Shown in pieces: positions 11,072 through 22,319 of a stretch of DNA of 64,000 nucleotides. The translations under genes and the position numbers were made by a program. The notes beneath the pieces were generated by a model. The model worked only from the letters and a program-made list of their open reading frames with translations, was not told the DNA's origin and made no database searches. Positions within the stretch are counted from its first letter, which is position 1, and each line of letters starts with the position of its first letter. Origin of the DNA: Xylona heveae TC161 (Eukaryota > Ascomycota > Xylonomycetes > Xylonales > Xylonaceae); NCBI RefSeq assembly GCF_001619985.1, contig NW_017264201.1, forward strand, positions 992,001 to 1,056,000, in the 5' to 3' direction.

Positions 11072-12079
11072 ATGTTCGGGAGCAGCAAATATCACCCTGA
11101 GACCGACATTCCAGACTTATCTGGAAAAGTCATCCTCATCACAGGCGGTACGTAATTAATCTCCTCCTATAATTACCTCTAAATAAACCTAACCATCCAT
11201 ACCACAGGCAACACAGGCTTAGGCAAAGAAACCATCCTGCAACTCGCCAAACACAACCCATCAGCCATCTACCTCGCCGCGCGGACGCAATCCAAAGCTG
11301 AGGGCGCCATCGAGTTCATCCGCTCCGCCGTGCCCGAGCTGAACCAGGACCACCCCCAAACCAAGCTCATCTACCTACCCCTCGACCTCACCTCATTCGG
11401 CTCCATCAAAGCCGCCGCCGAGTCCTTTAATGCCTCTTCCACGCGTCTCGACATCCTGATCAACAACGCCGGCATCATGGCCACGCCCATGGGCACGACG
11501 ACGGAAGGCTACGAGATCCAGTTCGGCACCAACCACGTCGGCCACGCCCTATTCACCAAGCTCCTTCTCCCCACGCTGTTGCGCACAAGCGAGGAATCCA
11601 ATTCCGACGTGCGCATCATCAACGTTTCGTCTGAAGGCCATCGCCTAGCTCCGTCGGCGGCAGTGGTCACCGACACTACGGTCCTCGGAAAGAGCAATAC
11701 CTGGAGACGCTATGGCAATTCGAAACTCGCAAATATCTATTTCGCGAAAGAACTTGCACGGCGGTACCCCAGTATCAAGTCCGTTGCGGTGCATCCGGGT
11801 GTCATTTATACCAATCTCTACGCCTCCACGACTTCGGCGTTTGGCTTTGTCTCGAAGATTGCGCTGACTGTTGCCTCGTGGTTCATGAGCAGCGTGCCCC
11901 AGGGCGCAAGGAATCAGCTCTGGGCCGCGACGACAAAGCCGGCGAAGGAAGTCGAGACGGGCGCGTTTTATGTCCCTGTTGGACGCAAGTCAGGTGGGTC
12001 GGGTCTCGCGCGGAACGATGACAGGGCGAGGAAGTTGTGGGATTGGACAGAGGCTGAGTTTGCAAAGCATGGATTTTGA
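11072..12079 (+). CDS. Short-chain dehydrogenase/reductase, retinol dehydrogenase-like
   Basis: Two exons, 11072-11147 and 11208-12079, give 315 residues. The Rossmann dinucleotide site ITGGNTGLGKET lies at about residues 23-34, NNAG at 111-114, NVSSEGH near 164-170 and the catalytic Tyr-Lys pair YGNSK at 194-198. This is the classical SDR arrangement close to the fungal retinol dehydrogenase/WW-domain oxidoreductase-like group; AAR after the second strand suggests NADP preference by family analogy. There is no targeting signal or membrane helix clear enough to call, and the substrate is unknown. The intron is 60 bases with GTACGT and CACAG ends. A long T-rich tract follows the stop codon directly. 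Confidence 0.88.
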
Positions 12080-13373
12080 TCGCTTTTTTTGCCCCGCCGG
12101 GGGGGCCGGGGGGGGGCGCGTTGGTGTTTATTTAAATTTGATCATTTCTTGGTTTTTTTTCTTCTCTTTTTATCCTTTCTTTTGTTTTCTTTTCTTTTCT
12201 TTTTATCCTTTCTTTGCTTTTCCTTTCTTTATTTAATTTTCATTCTTATTCTTATTTTTCTTATTCTTATTTTTCTTCTTTTTTTTTTCTTCTTTTTTTT
12301 TTCTTCTTTTTTATTTCATTCTATTTTGTTTTCTTCCATATCTTATGTCTTATATCCTAATCTCAATTAATTTTATTCTTCTCATTCTTCTCTCATTCTT
12401 CTCTCATTCTTTTCTTTCGTTGTTTTTCTTTTTTTTTTGTTCCCCCTCCCTTTTCTTTTAATTTCTCTTCCCTGTCTTTAATCATCTTTACCCAATTCTC
12501 TCACCCCCCTTATTTTCTTTTCTTTTCTTTTCTTCCACCGCTTTCACCTCTTTTCTTTAACCTCTTCTCTTAGCCTTCACGAATATCTCGGTTCTGTTCT
12601 GTTTCAAACTTTCAATGTAGCGTTTCAACCCACCCCCTCAAGCGAACCAGCTGGTGCTGTGCGTTTAATATACGACAACGTTTTGGTCCTACAGAGGACA
12701 TAGCTGCGCTGTACTTGTTACATAACACATATGATGGTAATGCAGGGTACTTGTAATGGTAATGCAGGATACCTAGGTAGTTGTGATAGTAATAAAGATA
12801 GACAGCAGGTATATCATTGGCGAGGTAGAAATGCAGACTACAGTATATGAATCACTGCAAGATCATGTAGCATGGAAATATAAAAAGGGATGAATACTAA
12901 TGACTTGTCTGAACAAATTTAATATTCCTCATATCTATCGAGATATCAAATATGCATTGGCCTAGGAAAGAATATCCGATATAGAAAGTTCGAAAAAGAA
13001 GAGAATAACCGATAAAGAAGAGAACAACCGAAAGAATGAGGATAATCTATCTCGGTGCATAATGTCGAAAAGGCATCAGCCATTGCACAAGACCGGCTTC
13101 CTGGTAGCAATGCAGAATATAAGAAACCATGAGGTGATAAAATAAGAAAACATCTGGTGATGAAATTCAGGTGATAAAAATGAACGCTCCGTTCATGACC
13201 AACATCTAGAAACCCCAAACCCAACCGAGCCTTGAAAATGCAACTGCAAGGTATCATTGTATCATTATAATCATAAGAGGGTTGAAGAAGTAACACGAAA
13301 GGATACTTCTAATTCAGGGTATAAATGAAAAAGAAAAAAAAGAGGGGGACAAAAAAGGCCGAATTGAGAAACT
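12080..13373. other. Intergenic with long T-rich low-complexity tract
   Basis: From 12130 to about 12560 the plus strand is almost pure T and C with many CTTTT and TTCTT units. The rest is AT-rich and without a gene; small frames read as composition artefacts. A perfect palindrome-like GGTAATGCAGG pair recurs near 12735-12770. Confidence 0.6.
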
Positions 13374-15767
13374 TTAATAGCCAAAAGCTTCTGTATGCAA
13401 ATAGATACCCTGAGCACCGGAGCCCTTGTGTACGGCCCGTTCATCGCTCAAGCTGACGACGCTGTGGCGCACATCGTCGACAAGCCCGCATGGTCCACAT
13501 ACCACGACGGCGCTCTCGCCAAAGGCTTGCTCGAGGGATTTGCGGATAATAGTGCGCGGGGAGGGACGGCCGCTGAAGAGCGGGATAGATGTAGGTGACG
13601 TAGGTGATGCAAGGGAGGACGAAGCAGAGTCTGGACGGGGTCCAATCTCCTTTGCGAGCTGCGCCTTTTCGAAATCTTGGACTGCAGCTGTTCCGTCAGA
13701 TGATGGCGAGAGTGGTGGTGGGGAGGAGGAATGGGGTTTGTCGGTCCCTGATGACGAGGGAGGCGCTGGGCCAGTAGGTTCAGGCAAGCTTGCCGCAGCA
13801 GCACCACAATTGCAGGTGCAGACAGGGGCATCGGCATTGTCGATGGCGTCTTCGTCTTCGATAGTTGCGGTGCAGCAGCATGTGCCGTTGGGTCCACACG
13901 TGGGACGGCCAGATGATGGCCCCTGGTGTGACGAAGCCATTGAAAGGGAATCGAGCTCCCGTACTTCGGCCTTTTCCGCACTGCCAAACATTGGGTCCGA
14001 CTTTTTCTCGTCCTTCTCAGGCTTTGCGGTGTGTACTTCTTCTACAACGCCATAAGGTGGCGGAAGCGAGTTCCGGGCAGAAGCCGGAGGAAGTACGCCG
14101 CCTTGTTGGTCTGAAGTGAGACTGTCGTCGCAAGTAATGTAAATGCTCATGTCAAGCTCGACATCGATGCCCTGGTGGCGGAGCTGGCGAACGTCGTCAA
14201 TTGCCGTGATGAGCTGCTTCCAGAGCCAGTCAAGTTGGTCGCGCGCTTTGATGACCCAGACGAAGCGGATGTGCCGAGTAACGATGCCGTCTGGAAGCAA
14301 GAATCCCCTTTTTTGGCGGCTGGAATCAGAAGAGTCGCTGTTGTTGTTGTTGTTGCGGCGCCATGCGGAGACAATTTCCCGCATCAGTGGAACAGTAAAG
14401 GTCGCACCGGTACTTCCGGCTAAAAGGACAACGGTGTCAAACTGGCGGAGAGGCCGAATGCGACCGTACGGTCCTTCAATAGCAACGGATTTGTGCTTGG
14501 GCATGGAGATTTCAGCTTCAGTAGTGGGGAGTTGCTGGTGGTGCTTTTCAGCATGATGGAAGAATGCCTTTGTTCCTCCATTACCGGCACGAATCAGAAA
14601 CTCCATCTTTCCGTCTTCAGGAAGAGAGGCGACGGTGAATGGGTGACTTTGCAGGGGCACAATAGAGTGACAAGAAAGGAAGACATGTTGTCCTGCTTTC
14701 CACTGAATCGGAGGATTCTGAATAGTCACGCGCGTTGTCCGCTGAGACACGGGGGTAAAACTGGCTTTGCAAGCCCAGAAACGTGATTGATTTCCCTCAC
14801 GGCGTGCCTTTGGATGAAAGATGGCGAGATTGGTGTATAGGACGTATAGAGCTCGCGTGATACGATCGAAGAAGAAGAGTCCGACAGGAATCCAGATGTA
14901 GACGTGCACATCGGCGTCGGCATGAAGCATGACCATGGTGATAAAGGCAACAAAGGAGATGAGATGTTGCAGCACAAAAAGTTCGTAGCTTAAGCCCCGA
15001 ATCGGCGCAAACGAGCTGAGAACGATCCAGACGAGAATTGCCCATGCAGAGATGCCAGTTTGTGTCATAGAGTCTGTTCGAAGTTTGATCAAGATGTAAT
15101 CGTAACGGGCCCAATCAGTAAAGAAGTAGCCCATGTGGAGGGTGGTGGTAAACAGGAGGCAGCGGGCAACCCATCGGTGTAACCAATTGATCCTTTCATA
15201 ACTGAGGCCGGTCATCCACCCAACAATGTTATTTTTGCCAGCCAGAAGGAAGATGAGCGGCAATTGAGCCACACTGATGTAGGCGCAACGGTATGCCACA
15301 TCCTCATACTGCCAGGGGTTGCTAGGTTGGAGGCGGTAGAAACATAGTACGACAAGTAGGACAAAGTAGGCGAGTACGAGACAGATTCGACCAAGCGGAG
15401 CACTGCGGAAAGTCCGACCACGAATTTTGAACATGGCCATGGTAGCATTTGAGATTTCGCGGATAATTGCCGTAGCCGTTGCAACCGCGACCAGCGCGGG
15501 AGACCTTGGCTTTGCAGGTGTTGGATCCTGCTTGCTCGCAGCATGAAGTCTGTAATTACGTTCAGCGTCATTTCCACCAAGTTTCACTGGTGATAATGGA
15601 ATCTCCTACCTCTGCCAGCAGAGCGCCTTTTCACCCATATGGACCAGAGTCGCAAAGCCAATGGTCGCGCCTATGAACGCCCAATACATCTTCTGCATGT
15701 GGAAGAGCGTGGGCACGCCGTCGCCCATGGACATGCCGCCCGACATGTCGCCCATATCCATATCCAT
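13374..15767 (-). CDS. Ferric/cupric reductase transmembrane component (FRE family)
   Basis: Two exons, 15767-15610 and 15549-13374, give 777 residues. The extreme N-terminus is Met-rich (MDMDMGDMSGGMSMGDG), followed by about seven membrane helices. Two heme-ligating His pairs with 13 residues between them are seen (HRWVARCLLFTTTLH and HLISFVAFITMVMLH). The cytosolic part has the FAD motif HPFTVAS, the NAD(P)H motif with GSTGATFTVP, and VVVCGPCG near the end. A Cys-rich insertion lies in the NAD domain (plus coordinates about 13795-13900). FRE enzymes pass electrons from NADPH across the plasma membrane to Fe(III) or Cu(II). The divergent copper transporter next door and the Met-rich start favour a role in copper reduction, which is inference. 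Confidence 0.92.
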
Positions 15768-16995
15768 GACTGTTTTGATGGTTTCTTGCCAGGGAGAAAA
15801 AGACCAAATTAAGACTGAGCAAGGGAAATCTCAGTTTGATTAAAGTCTGTTTAAACAAACTGATCCATCGAAAATGCTGAAAATGGTTGCTTTGACACTT
15901 GGCCGCAACAATGAGCGTGGACACGTAGGTCAAAAGAAAAGATGAACAAAGATGAAAGAGCAGATCAACTCGAAGAGCGGCAACAATCGGCAAATTGGGT
16001 CTATCACGCTCATCACGGACTGATTATCAGACCCCTCGCCCCCATCGACCCTCACCAAAGTGTCCACTTTCGCCCCTCCCTCCATCGTTTCTTCGGGGAA
16101 AATTAAGACATGAGCACGTTTTTTCGCGGCACGTCAGGCTCAATGGCGTTTGGTGTCCGCAGCAAATACCCATGGACAGATGGGGAGATGGTTCCCGCTA
16201 GGGCTGCACGGTCTCCTAAAGCCACACCGCGAGAGCCGCATCGGAGTTTCTTCCTCAGTCATACTACGATAGACCACAACAACAGCAGAACCGTGTTTCA
16301 CCAAGACAATCCGATTGGAGTGTTATGACTCTACAATTATTCATTACTTATTCCCCCTCGTATCTTTTCAATTCCCTTCCTTGACTCTATTCGTCATCTC
16401 TCATTGAATGAAAAAAGGGCACCTTTGTGGCCTGTACGAGTATACCGTGAGGATCAAACGTGAAAACCACGCCAAGCCTAAACGGGAAGAACTTGCTCAA
16501 ACATGCTCAGGAACCGACAGGGGTCTCCCCTCTGGCCCCTGGTCTCTTTGGGAGGCGAACAAGGATGACATAAGAATCTTCGCAACCACCTTCTTTTTCT
16601 TTCTTAACACTAGACATTCATGTGTCCGCACAGACCAGCATTCCCATAACGCAATCAAGTAGGAGATTCCATTCCGATACCCATGATCCCACACTGCCTG
16701 AGGTACTCAAGCCTTAGCGGTCACCCAATTGCTGAATTCCCCGTCACCGCCTGGACAACAACTCACTACATCCATGCTCTTCCCACAACGATAAACCACG
16801 ATAGACCCCGCTGCGAGAACGTTTGTCACAACGTGGGAGGATCTCCTTCGCAGGACACGGTATCCTTGACTTTGGTCTGAAATCTGTTATCTGATCGAAC
16901 TTTTCCACATCAAAGAAGGCACGAGGTCGACCCAAAGCTTCTGGACAGGAAAAACCATTGAAAAGTTCTGTTGAATTCTTTTACTTAATATCAAG
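15768..16995. promoter_or_regulatory. Bidirectional promoter of reductase and copper transporter
   Basis: A 1.2-kb region between divergent genes. It carries CTTGCTCA at 16492-16499 with ATGCTCA eight bases on (16503-16509), TGAGCACG at 16111-16118 and TGAGCAAG at 15816-15823. These share the TGCTCA core of Mac1-type copper-response elements (yeast TTTGCTCA, A. fumigatus MacA TGTGCTCA). Function is inferred from the motif and the genes. Confidence 0.5.
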
Positions 16996-17613
16996 ATGGA
17001 CATGTCATCGCATTCTTCCTCGTCGTCGGGCATGTCGGGCATGTCCCACATGCAAATGACCTTTTTCAGCGACGAGACTACTCCGCTCTACTCGACCGGC
17101 TGGACTCCTTCAGGAACAGGATCCTACGCAGGCACCTGTATCTTTCTTATCCTGCTGGCCGTCATCTTTCGAGCTCTGTTTGCTTTCAAGCATGTCCTCG
17201 AAAAGCGGTGGCTCGATCAAGCTCTCAATCGTCGATATATTGTTGTTGCGGGCGAGGTGCCCGAGGCCGAGCGGTCCTTGAACGACCCGGATGCGAAGAC
17301 GGGGACGCTCGTTTCGAGCAAAGGTCTGGAGGAGCGCGTGCGGGTCGTGCGCCGCCATGCTCGAGGAATTTCGCCATGGCGGCTCTCAGTCGACGTACCC
17401 CGCGCTGGTATTGCGACGGTCATTGCTGGTGTCGGGTATCTGCTGTAAGTAGATGAGAGCAAAATTCCTTTTTCTGGGAGCCGTGGAGCTGACTTATTCT
17501 CCAGCATGTTAGCTGTCATGACCATGAATGTGGGCTACTTTTTGTCCGTGCTCGGAGGCACATTTCTTGGCGAGCTCGCATTCGGACGATATGCCCAACT
17601 GGAAGAGCATTAA
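16996..17613 (+). CDS. Ctr-family high-affinity copper transporter
   Basis: Two exons, 16996-17444 and 17505-17613, give 185 residues. The extracellular N-terminus has Met motifs (MDMSSHSSSSSGMSGMSHMQ). TM1 lies near residues 37-56 (GTCIFLILLAVIFRALFAFK), then a cytosolic loop, then TM2 with the key MxxxM (MLAVM) and TM3 with GxxxG (GTFLG). This is the complete trimeric Cu(I) channel signature. The protein ends without an obvious His/Cys tail. It shares a promoter region with the FRE reductase, which would supply Cu(I). Expression is likely raised by copper starvation through the TGCTCA elements upstream. Confidence 0.93.
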
Positions 17614-19332
17614 ACAACTCAGAAGGGAGATTTGAAACCTCTTTCTGATCGGGATACATTGTGGATATTTGCATATGGAGTTCTGGCATGGAATACTGCA
17701 ACGACACTTGATGGCTGCATAGGCGTGTTAGTGGGTTGTCTATACCCAATTTGCATTTCTTTTCATTAAAGTGCTGGCATCACTTTGCACGCATAGAATT
17801 GATGACATCAATCATGACTTTTTTATTTTATTCTTCTTTTTAAAAGTAGTATTTTGAACCAATTGAGATGTCACATTGACGGAAAAGACTACATTCTTTT
17901 TGCATACAATATAGCCGAAAAAGGCCAACATTTACAATTCGAGGACTGGCGGAGTTTCTCTCCAAGAATCCCAAGAAATGTCTCAATTGAATATCCCGCT
18001 CGTCCGATGGCGGTTATCGTCGAATTGAAAAGAAACGACATGTGGATGTGGGGCTGGCAAGGATCAACAAGTGACTACTCCGTATGAATGTAAAAACGAC
18101 AAATAACAAGGGAGCTTTTTCCTCATGGCTTGCAGAAACTTGCTCACCTGCAATTGAAAAAGCTTTGATGATTTCAAAACGCCACAATGGAAAACCCTCT
18201 GCTTATCCATAGGCCCATAGGCCCATAAGCCCATCAGCCCGGTGGTGCTTGGCGTCGCGCGTACGGAGTACTCCTAGGGGGTAGGGATGCAGTGTGCCCC
18301 GAAGTCGTGTCACCATTTGCTTTCCATCGTGGCCAGCAGTTATGCACCCTGCAGCAGATCCCCACCCTCGACCCAGATGAGCAAGTTTTCTGCATCATGA
18401 TTGATTCCCCTCGCTTTGTCACGTCTTCCGCCCTGGAAACCTTTCCGCACATGTCCTCTCTCCCTGCCCTTTGTCCCGCCATGAATACTAAGCTATTGGA
18501 AAAGAATTCCAGGCGTTAGCGTCCCTCGGGTCAAGACAAGAGGCTTTAGTCCTGACTGACTGAATGACTGACTCGGCTCCGGTTAAGGACACGCATCGGA
18601 CTAACACCCCGTGCCTTTTGCTAGTCAAGGTAGTTAGGTAGGTCTTGTCTAGCTTCCCACTGTAACTGTATACTCCGTACAGATAGATATGATGTGATGA
18701 AACAAGATGTGAGCGGAGATTTGCACACACACTACAACAACGCCCCAGACAAATGCTTGGCCGCACCGGCAATGATAATTAACTAATCCAGCTACACAGC
18801 ATACGTTAACAACCGCAGCATTGACTGACTCCTCTTGGCCCTGGATCCATAGGAGTGGGTGGGACCATATGCATGTGGATACCAAGTGCAATCATGTATG
18901 GAGTACGACACGGGAAAATAAAAAATCATGGCAGAGCTTTGACGGAAACATCATGCCCAGGAGCGTGGATCGTATCAATCCCTAGGTTTAGGCCAAGGCC
19001 AAGAGCCAATTCTTATATTATAGCCCTTGTCTCCCTAGTTCACCTTTCTTTTCCTTTTTGCTTTTCTCTCTCTATTTTTCCAAGTTCTTGATACCCTTTT
19101 GATGTTTCAGTAGCTCATCTCTAGCCACTTGGTGTTATTCACTTTACTTCACTTCATTCGATCTGTCACGCCAATTACCACGGCATTCAAAATCCCCCCA
19201 GAACTCATCAAGTCATCACAAACTGAGATACCTCTTCTCTTCTCTCATCCAACACCACCTTCTCACGTTCCCAACCCCATCCCCACAACACTTCACGCAA
19301 TCCAAACAATTCAAAAAATCCAAACGATCAAG
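17614..19332. other. Intergenic, promoter of the BIM1-like gene
   Basis: No supported gene. It carries CTTGCTCA at 18139-18146 and its reverse TGAGCAAG at 18378-18385, the same words as in the copper promoter to the left. Three TACTCCGTA motifs lie at 18076, 18262 (reverse) and 18671. A 77-codon frame at 17854-18087 has no recognisable family. Confidence 0.5.
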
Positions 19333-20205
19333 ATGCGTTCAACGTCCCTCACGTCCCTCTTCCTCCTCTCGCTCAGCAGCCTGAGCACCCTCGCCGCCGC
19401 CCACTTCAAGCTCGACTTCCCTGCCGCCCGCGGCTTCGATGAGGACAACCTCGTCAAGTTCCCCTGCGGCGGCCAGAACACCGTCAGCTCCAACCGCACC
19501 GCGTGGCCACTGAGCGGCGGCTCGATTCAGCTGACCATGGGCCACTCGCAGGCCAAAGTGCAGGTGCTGCTTGCAGTTGGCAACGATCCCAGCGACAACT
19601 TCAACGTCGTCTTGCGTCCGACGTTTCAAGAGATGGGGCTGGGAAACTTTTGCATGGGCGATGTCAATGTCCCTGCTGGGCTGAATATCAGCGAGGGCAC
19701 CAACGCTACCATCCAGGTCGTGACCAATGGTGATCCCAACGGTGGATTGTATAATGTATTCTCCCTTCTTCTCCTTTCCCCCCCGTCCAATCCCTTCTCT
19801 TCCTCGCCTTCCCTCTCTTTGATTCTCTCATTCCTATTTCTATTTCTTTTTTTTTTGTTATATAATTTTCTCGTCTTCCCAGGCCCTTACCACATCCAAC
19901 CAACCTAGTCGAAACAAACACTAACATTACCAACAAAACAGTGCGCCGACATCACATTCACCTCCACCGACAAGGCCTCTCCTTCGCAATGCCTCAACGG
20001 CACGGGCGTGACCTCGACGCCTCTGTCCGGCGCCAACATCAATGCCAACGGCTCCTCGTCCTCGTCCTCGGGGTCTACAACCAGCACCGGCACCGGCACC
20101 AGCACCAGCGCCACGGCCTCGCCTACTAATGCCGCTGGCCGCATCATGTGGGAGGGCTGGGGCATCATCGCAGGCGCGGCTGTCGGCGCGGCGGTCTTGC
20201 TTTAA
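19333..20205 (+). CDS. BIM1/X325-type LPMO-like copper-binding GPI protein
   Basis: Two exons, 19333-19755 and 19942-20205, give 228 residues. A signal peptide of about 20 residues ends in Ala-Ala-Ala, and cleavage before HFKLDFPAARGF would expose the N-terminal His that, with a second His (MGHSQAKV), forms the LPMO-like copper site of this family. Conserved Cys residues (FPCGGQN, NFCMGD, CADITF, SQCLNG) match the family. A Ser/Thr-rich stretch leads to a hydrophobic C-terminus typical of a GPI signal. Family members such as Cryptococcus Bim1 help copper uptake with Ctr transporters and do not cleave polysaccharide. The frame passes through the intron for a while, but the Cys-containing second exon fits the family much better. 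Confidence 0.88.
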
Positions 20206-22319
20206 TTGCATTCAATTAAACGCTCCCGATTGCCTGAGGGTTCCCATCTCTTTCCCTGCCCTCCCCGACCCTGGGGAGCCCAGGCGTCAGACTTGCAACT
20301 CGCAAGTGGGAATGTGCCTGTTAGCATTTTAGCTTTATCTTCATCTTTCCTTTTACCTTCCTTTCTTTTTCGGTCTGCTAAAACGGCCAAATGGCCAAAC
20401 GGGCATGTCATCGTTGAATGAGCAACGAGCAATGGAAAAAACACGGGCATGGCAGACGACACTGTATTTAAGACTTAACTATTACGAAGCTATGCATATC
20501 AAAATACTACTTTCTACAAACATGCTATGAATATCAAAAGCTATCATCCTGACATGATCCCATTATGCCAACGCGTGAAATCTTACGACTAGTTCATAAC
20601 TCATTACATCACCACGTAAAAGCCCATCACATCGTCACATAACAGGCATAGCCACAAATATTAAAGAATTGAAAGGTTGTTTTAGAATCTAAACCTTGAG
20701 ACAAATCTGAAAAGCCTTGCGATTTAGGTAAAAGAATAGAGGCTGCTATGAAAATAAAGAACAACATAGGTTGGTCGCTGATTGCTAAAAGTGCAAATGA
20801 AATATGCTTCCGACAGTCAAGACGAATAAACGCTTGACCTGAAGCCGAGAGAATGCAACCATTGTTCCTTGGAAATGCACCCAAAATAAACCCGAGTGAT
20901 GAAACCATAATAAGAAAAGAAAACTAGAAAAGAAAAAGAAAACCCGATTTGAACCGTAACCCATGACCCAACGAAGAAAAAGAGGAATCGAAATAAGAGA
21001 AAAGTGAAAAAGGTGGACAATAAAAAAAGTAGACAACAGAAAAGTAGGCACGAGAAAGCCGAAGCAGTGCCGTCTGTTAGAAAAAAGATTCAGCCAAGGC
21101 CGAATGCCGAATGATAAATCTCCATCGTACTAGACGAAGAGTCTTTGCAGGCTTTAAAAGCGCAATGCGGCGATTGGTAAACCGGACTCTGCCGGAGTGA
21201 TTGGAAGATAGAGGGTCATATCCGTGTCGAAAGAAGACAAGCTGAATGCTTTGGAAAGCATATAGGATAGACGTGTTGTCGGTAATATGGACATCGATTC
21301 GAAGAGTAGATAAATGATTTCGACGAATGTAGAAAAGGATTTGATGACATGTAAAGATCCTTGCTCGCTCGATCCGTATTTTCTTTCGTAAACGACGACC
21401 GTATTTTCTTCGGGATGTCGACATCGAGACGAGAACAAAGGCGAGAGATGTGAGAGAGAGATGTGACGGAGAGAGTGAGAGATGAAGAATGACATATTCT
21501 TGGTCTGTGACCCGACCAATAGCGAGAGGCTCAACTCTTCGTTCCATATTTTCTTTTGTCAACGACACTCATATTTTCTTTTGAGGTCGAAAATCAAGAG
21601 TTTTCTGGAGCCTAGCGAGTTCATACTCGAAGATAAAAAAGGAAGATCTGTTTAAAACACCCTGACCTGGAAAGCATATCTCAAAAGATTTTGCATAGCA
21701 AAGAGCTTCGACTCATATTTTCATTTGTAAACGACAACCATATTTTCTTTTGATGACGACGTCGAGAGCGACCGATGCGGCGGGGAATGTTGAGATGTTT
21801 CCATGGAAATTGAGGGAACGGATATCTGCAATATGGCGACCAAATAATGTAAAAATTAGACAACTCCATGGCGTTTTATCGTATTTTCTTCTGACAAAAA
21901 GCATGTGCGTCGAATGTGATGCCGTTTCTTGTACCCATATTTTCTTCTGGGTATTGTGTCTAAGAAAAGGGTCATCGTCATCTTCGAGTTTCTCATAGTT
22001 TCTTTTGAGACAATTCAAGATGCGTATCGATGGTCGGTGATGTGAGCGAGAACGAGCAACGAGTTTCGAATGAAAAGAGAGGAGCAACGCTTCGGTAGTG
22101 GTGAGAGAAGGATGAAACGAGAATGCAATCACGCAAAAGTGAGTAAACAGCTGTGTGACCTCAGCGTCAAGACTAAAGCGCTCTGGCTAGTCGAGTATGT
22201 CGTGATGCGAAAAGAATAAGGCGTTGTGAGAAATAAGCGCATTGTGCTCCTATGAATGTACGACAGTTGGTACATTGTACAATTCTCTAATTGTACTTTT
22301 AACGCTGCATCTGTGGCAG
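20206..22319. other. Gene-free region with regular diverged repeats
   Basis: 2.1 kb without a supported gene. The frames on the minus strand (for example 21077-21568 and 21713-22132) look like products of composition. The notable content is the repeat array at 21374-21950. Confidence 0.6.
21374..21950. repeat. Diverged array of paired CRTATTTTCTT elements
   Basis: Three pairs of the word YCRTATTTTCTTTYG lie at 21374/21399, 21544/21569 and 21713/21738. Within each pair the starts are exactly 25 bases apart with a conserved AACGAC between; the pairs themselves are 169-170 bases apart. Two further single copies start at 21879 and 21935. The second member is followed by a GACG-TCGAG-like segment. 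Confidence 0.75.

Noticed and set aside
12130-12370. Frames rich in Phe and Leu after the SDR gene
   Set aside because: They are translations of a T-rich low-complexity tract.
17854-18087. 77-codon plus-strand frame between CTR and BIM1-like genes
   Set aside because: No recognisable domain, no splice or context support, and typical of chance frames.
21077-22132. Minus-strand frames of 163 and 139 codons behind the Nup53-like gene
   Set aside because: They pass through the repeat array; the repeat periods of 169 and 170 bases are not multiples of three, so a repeated protein domain does not fit.
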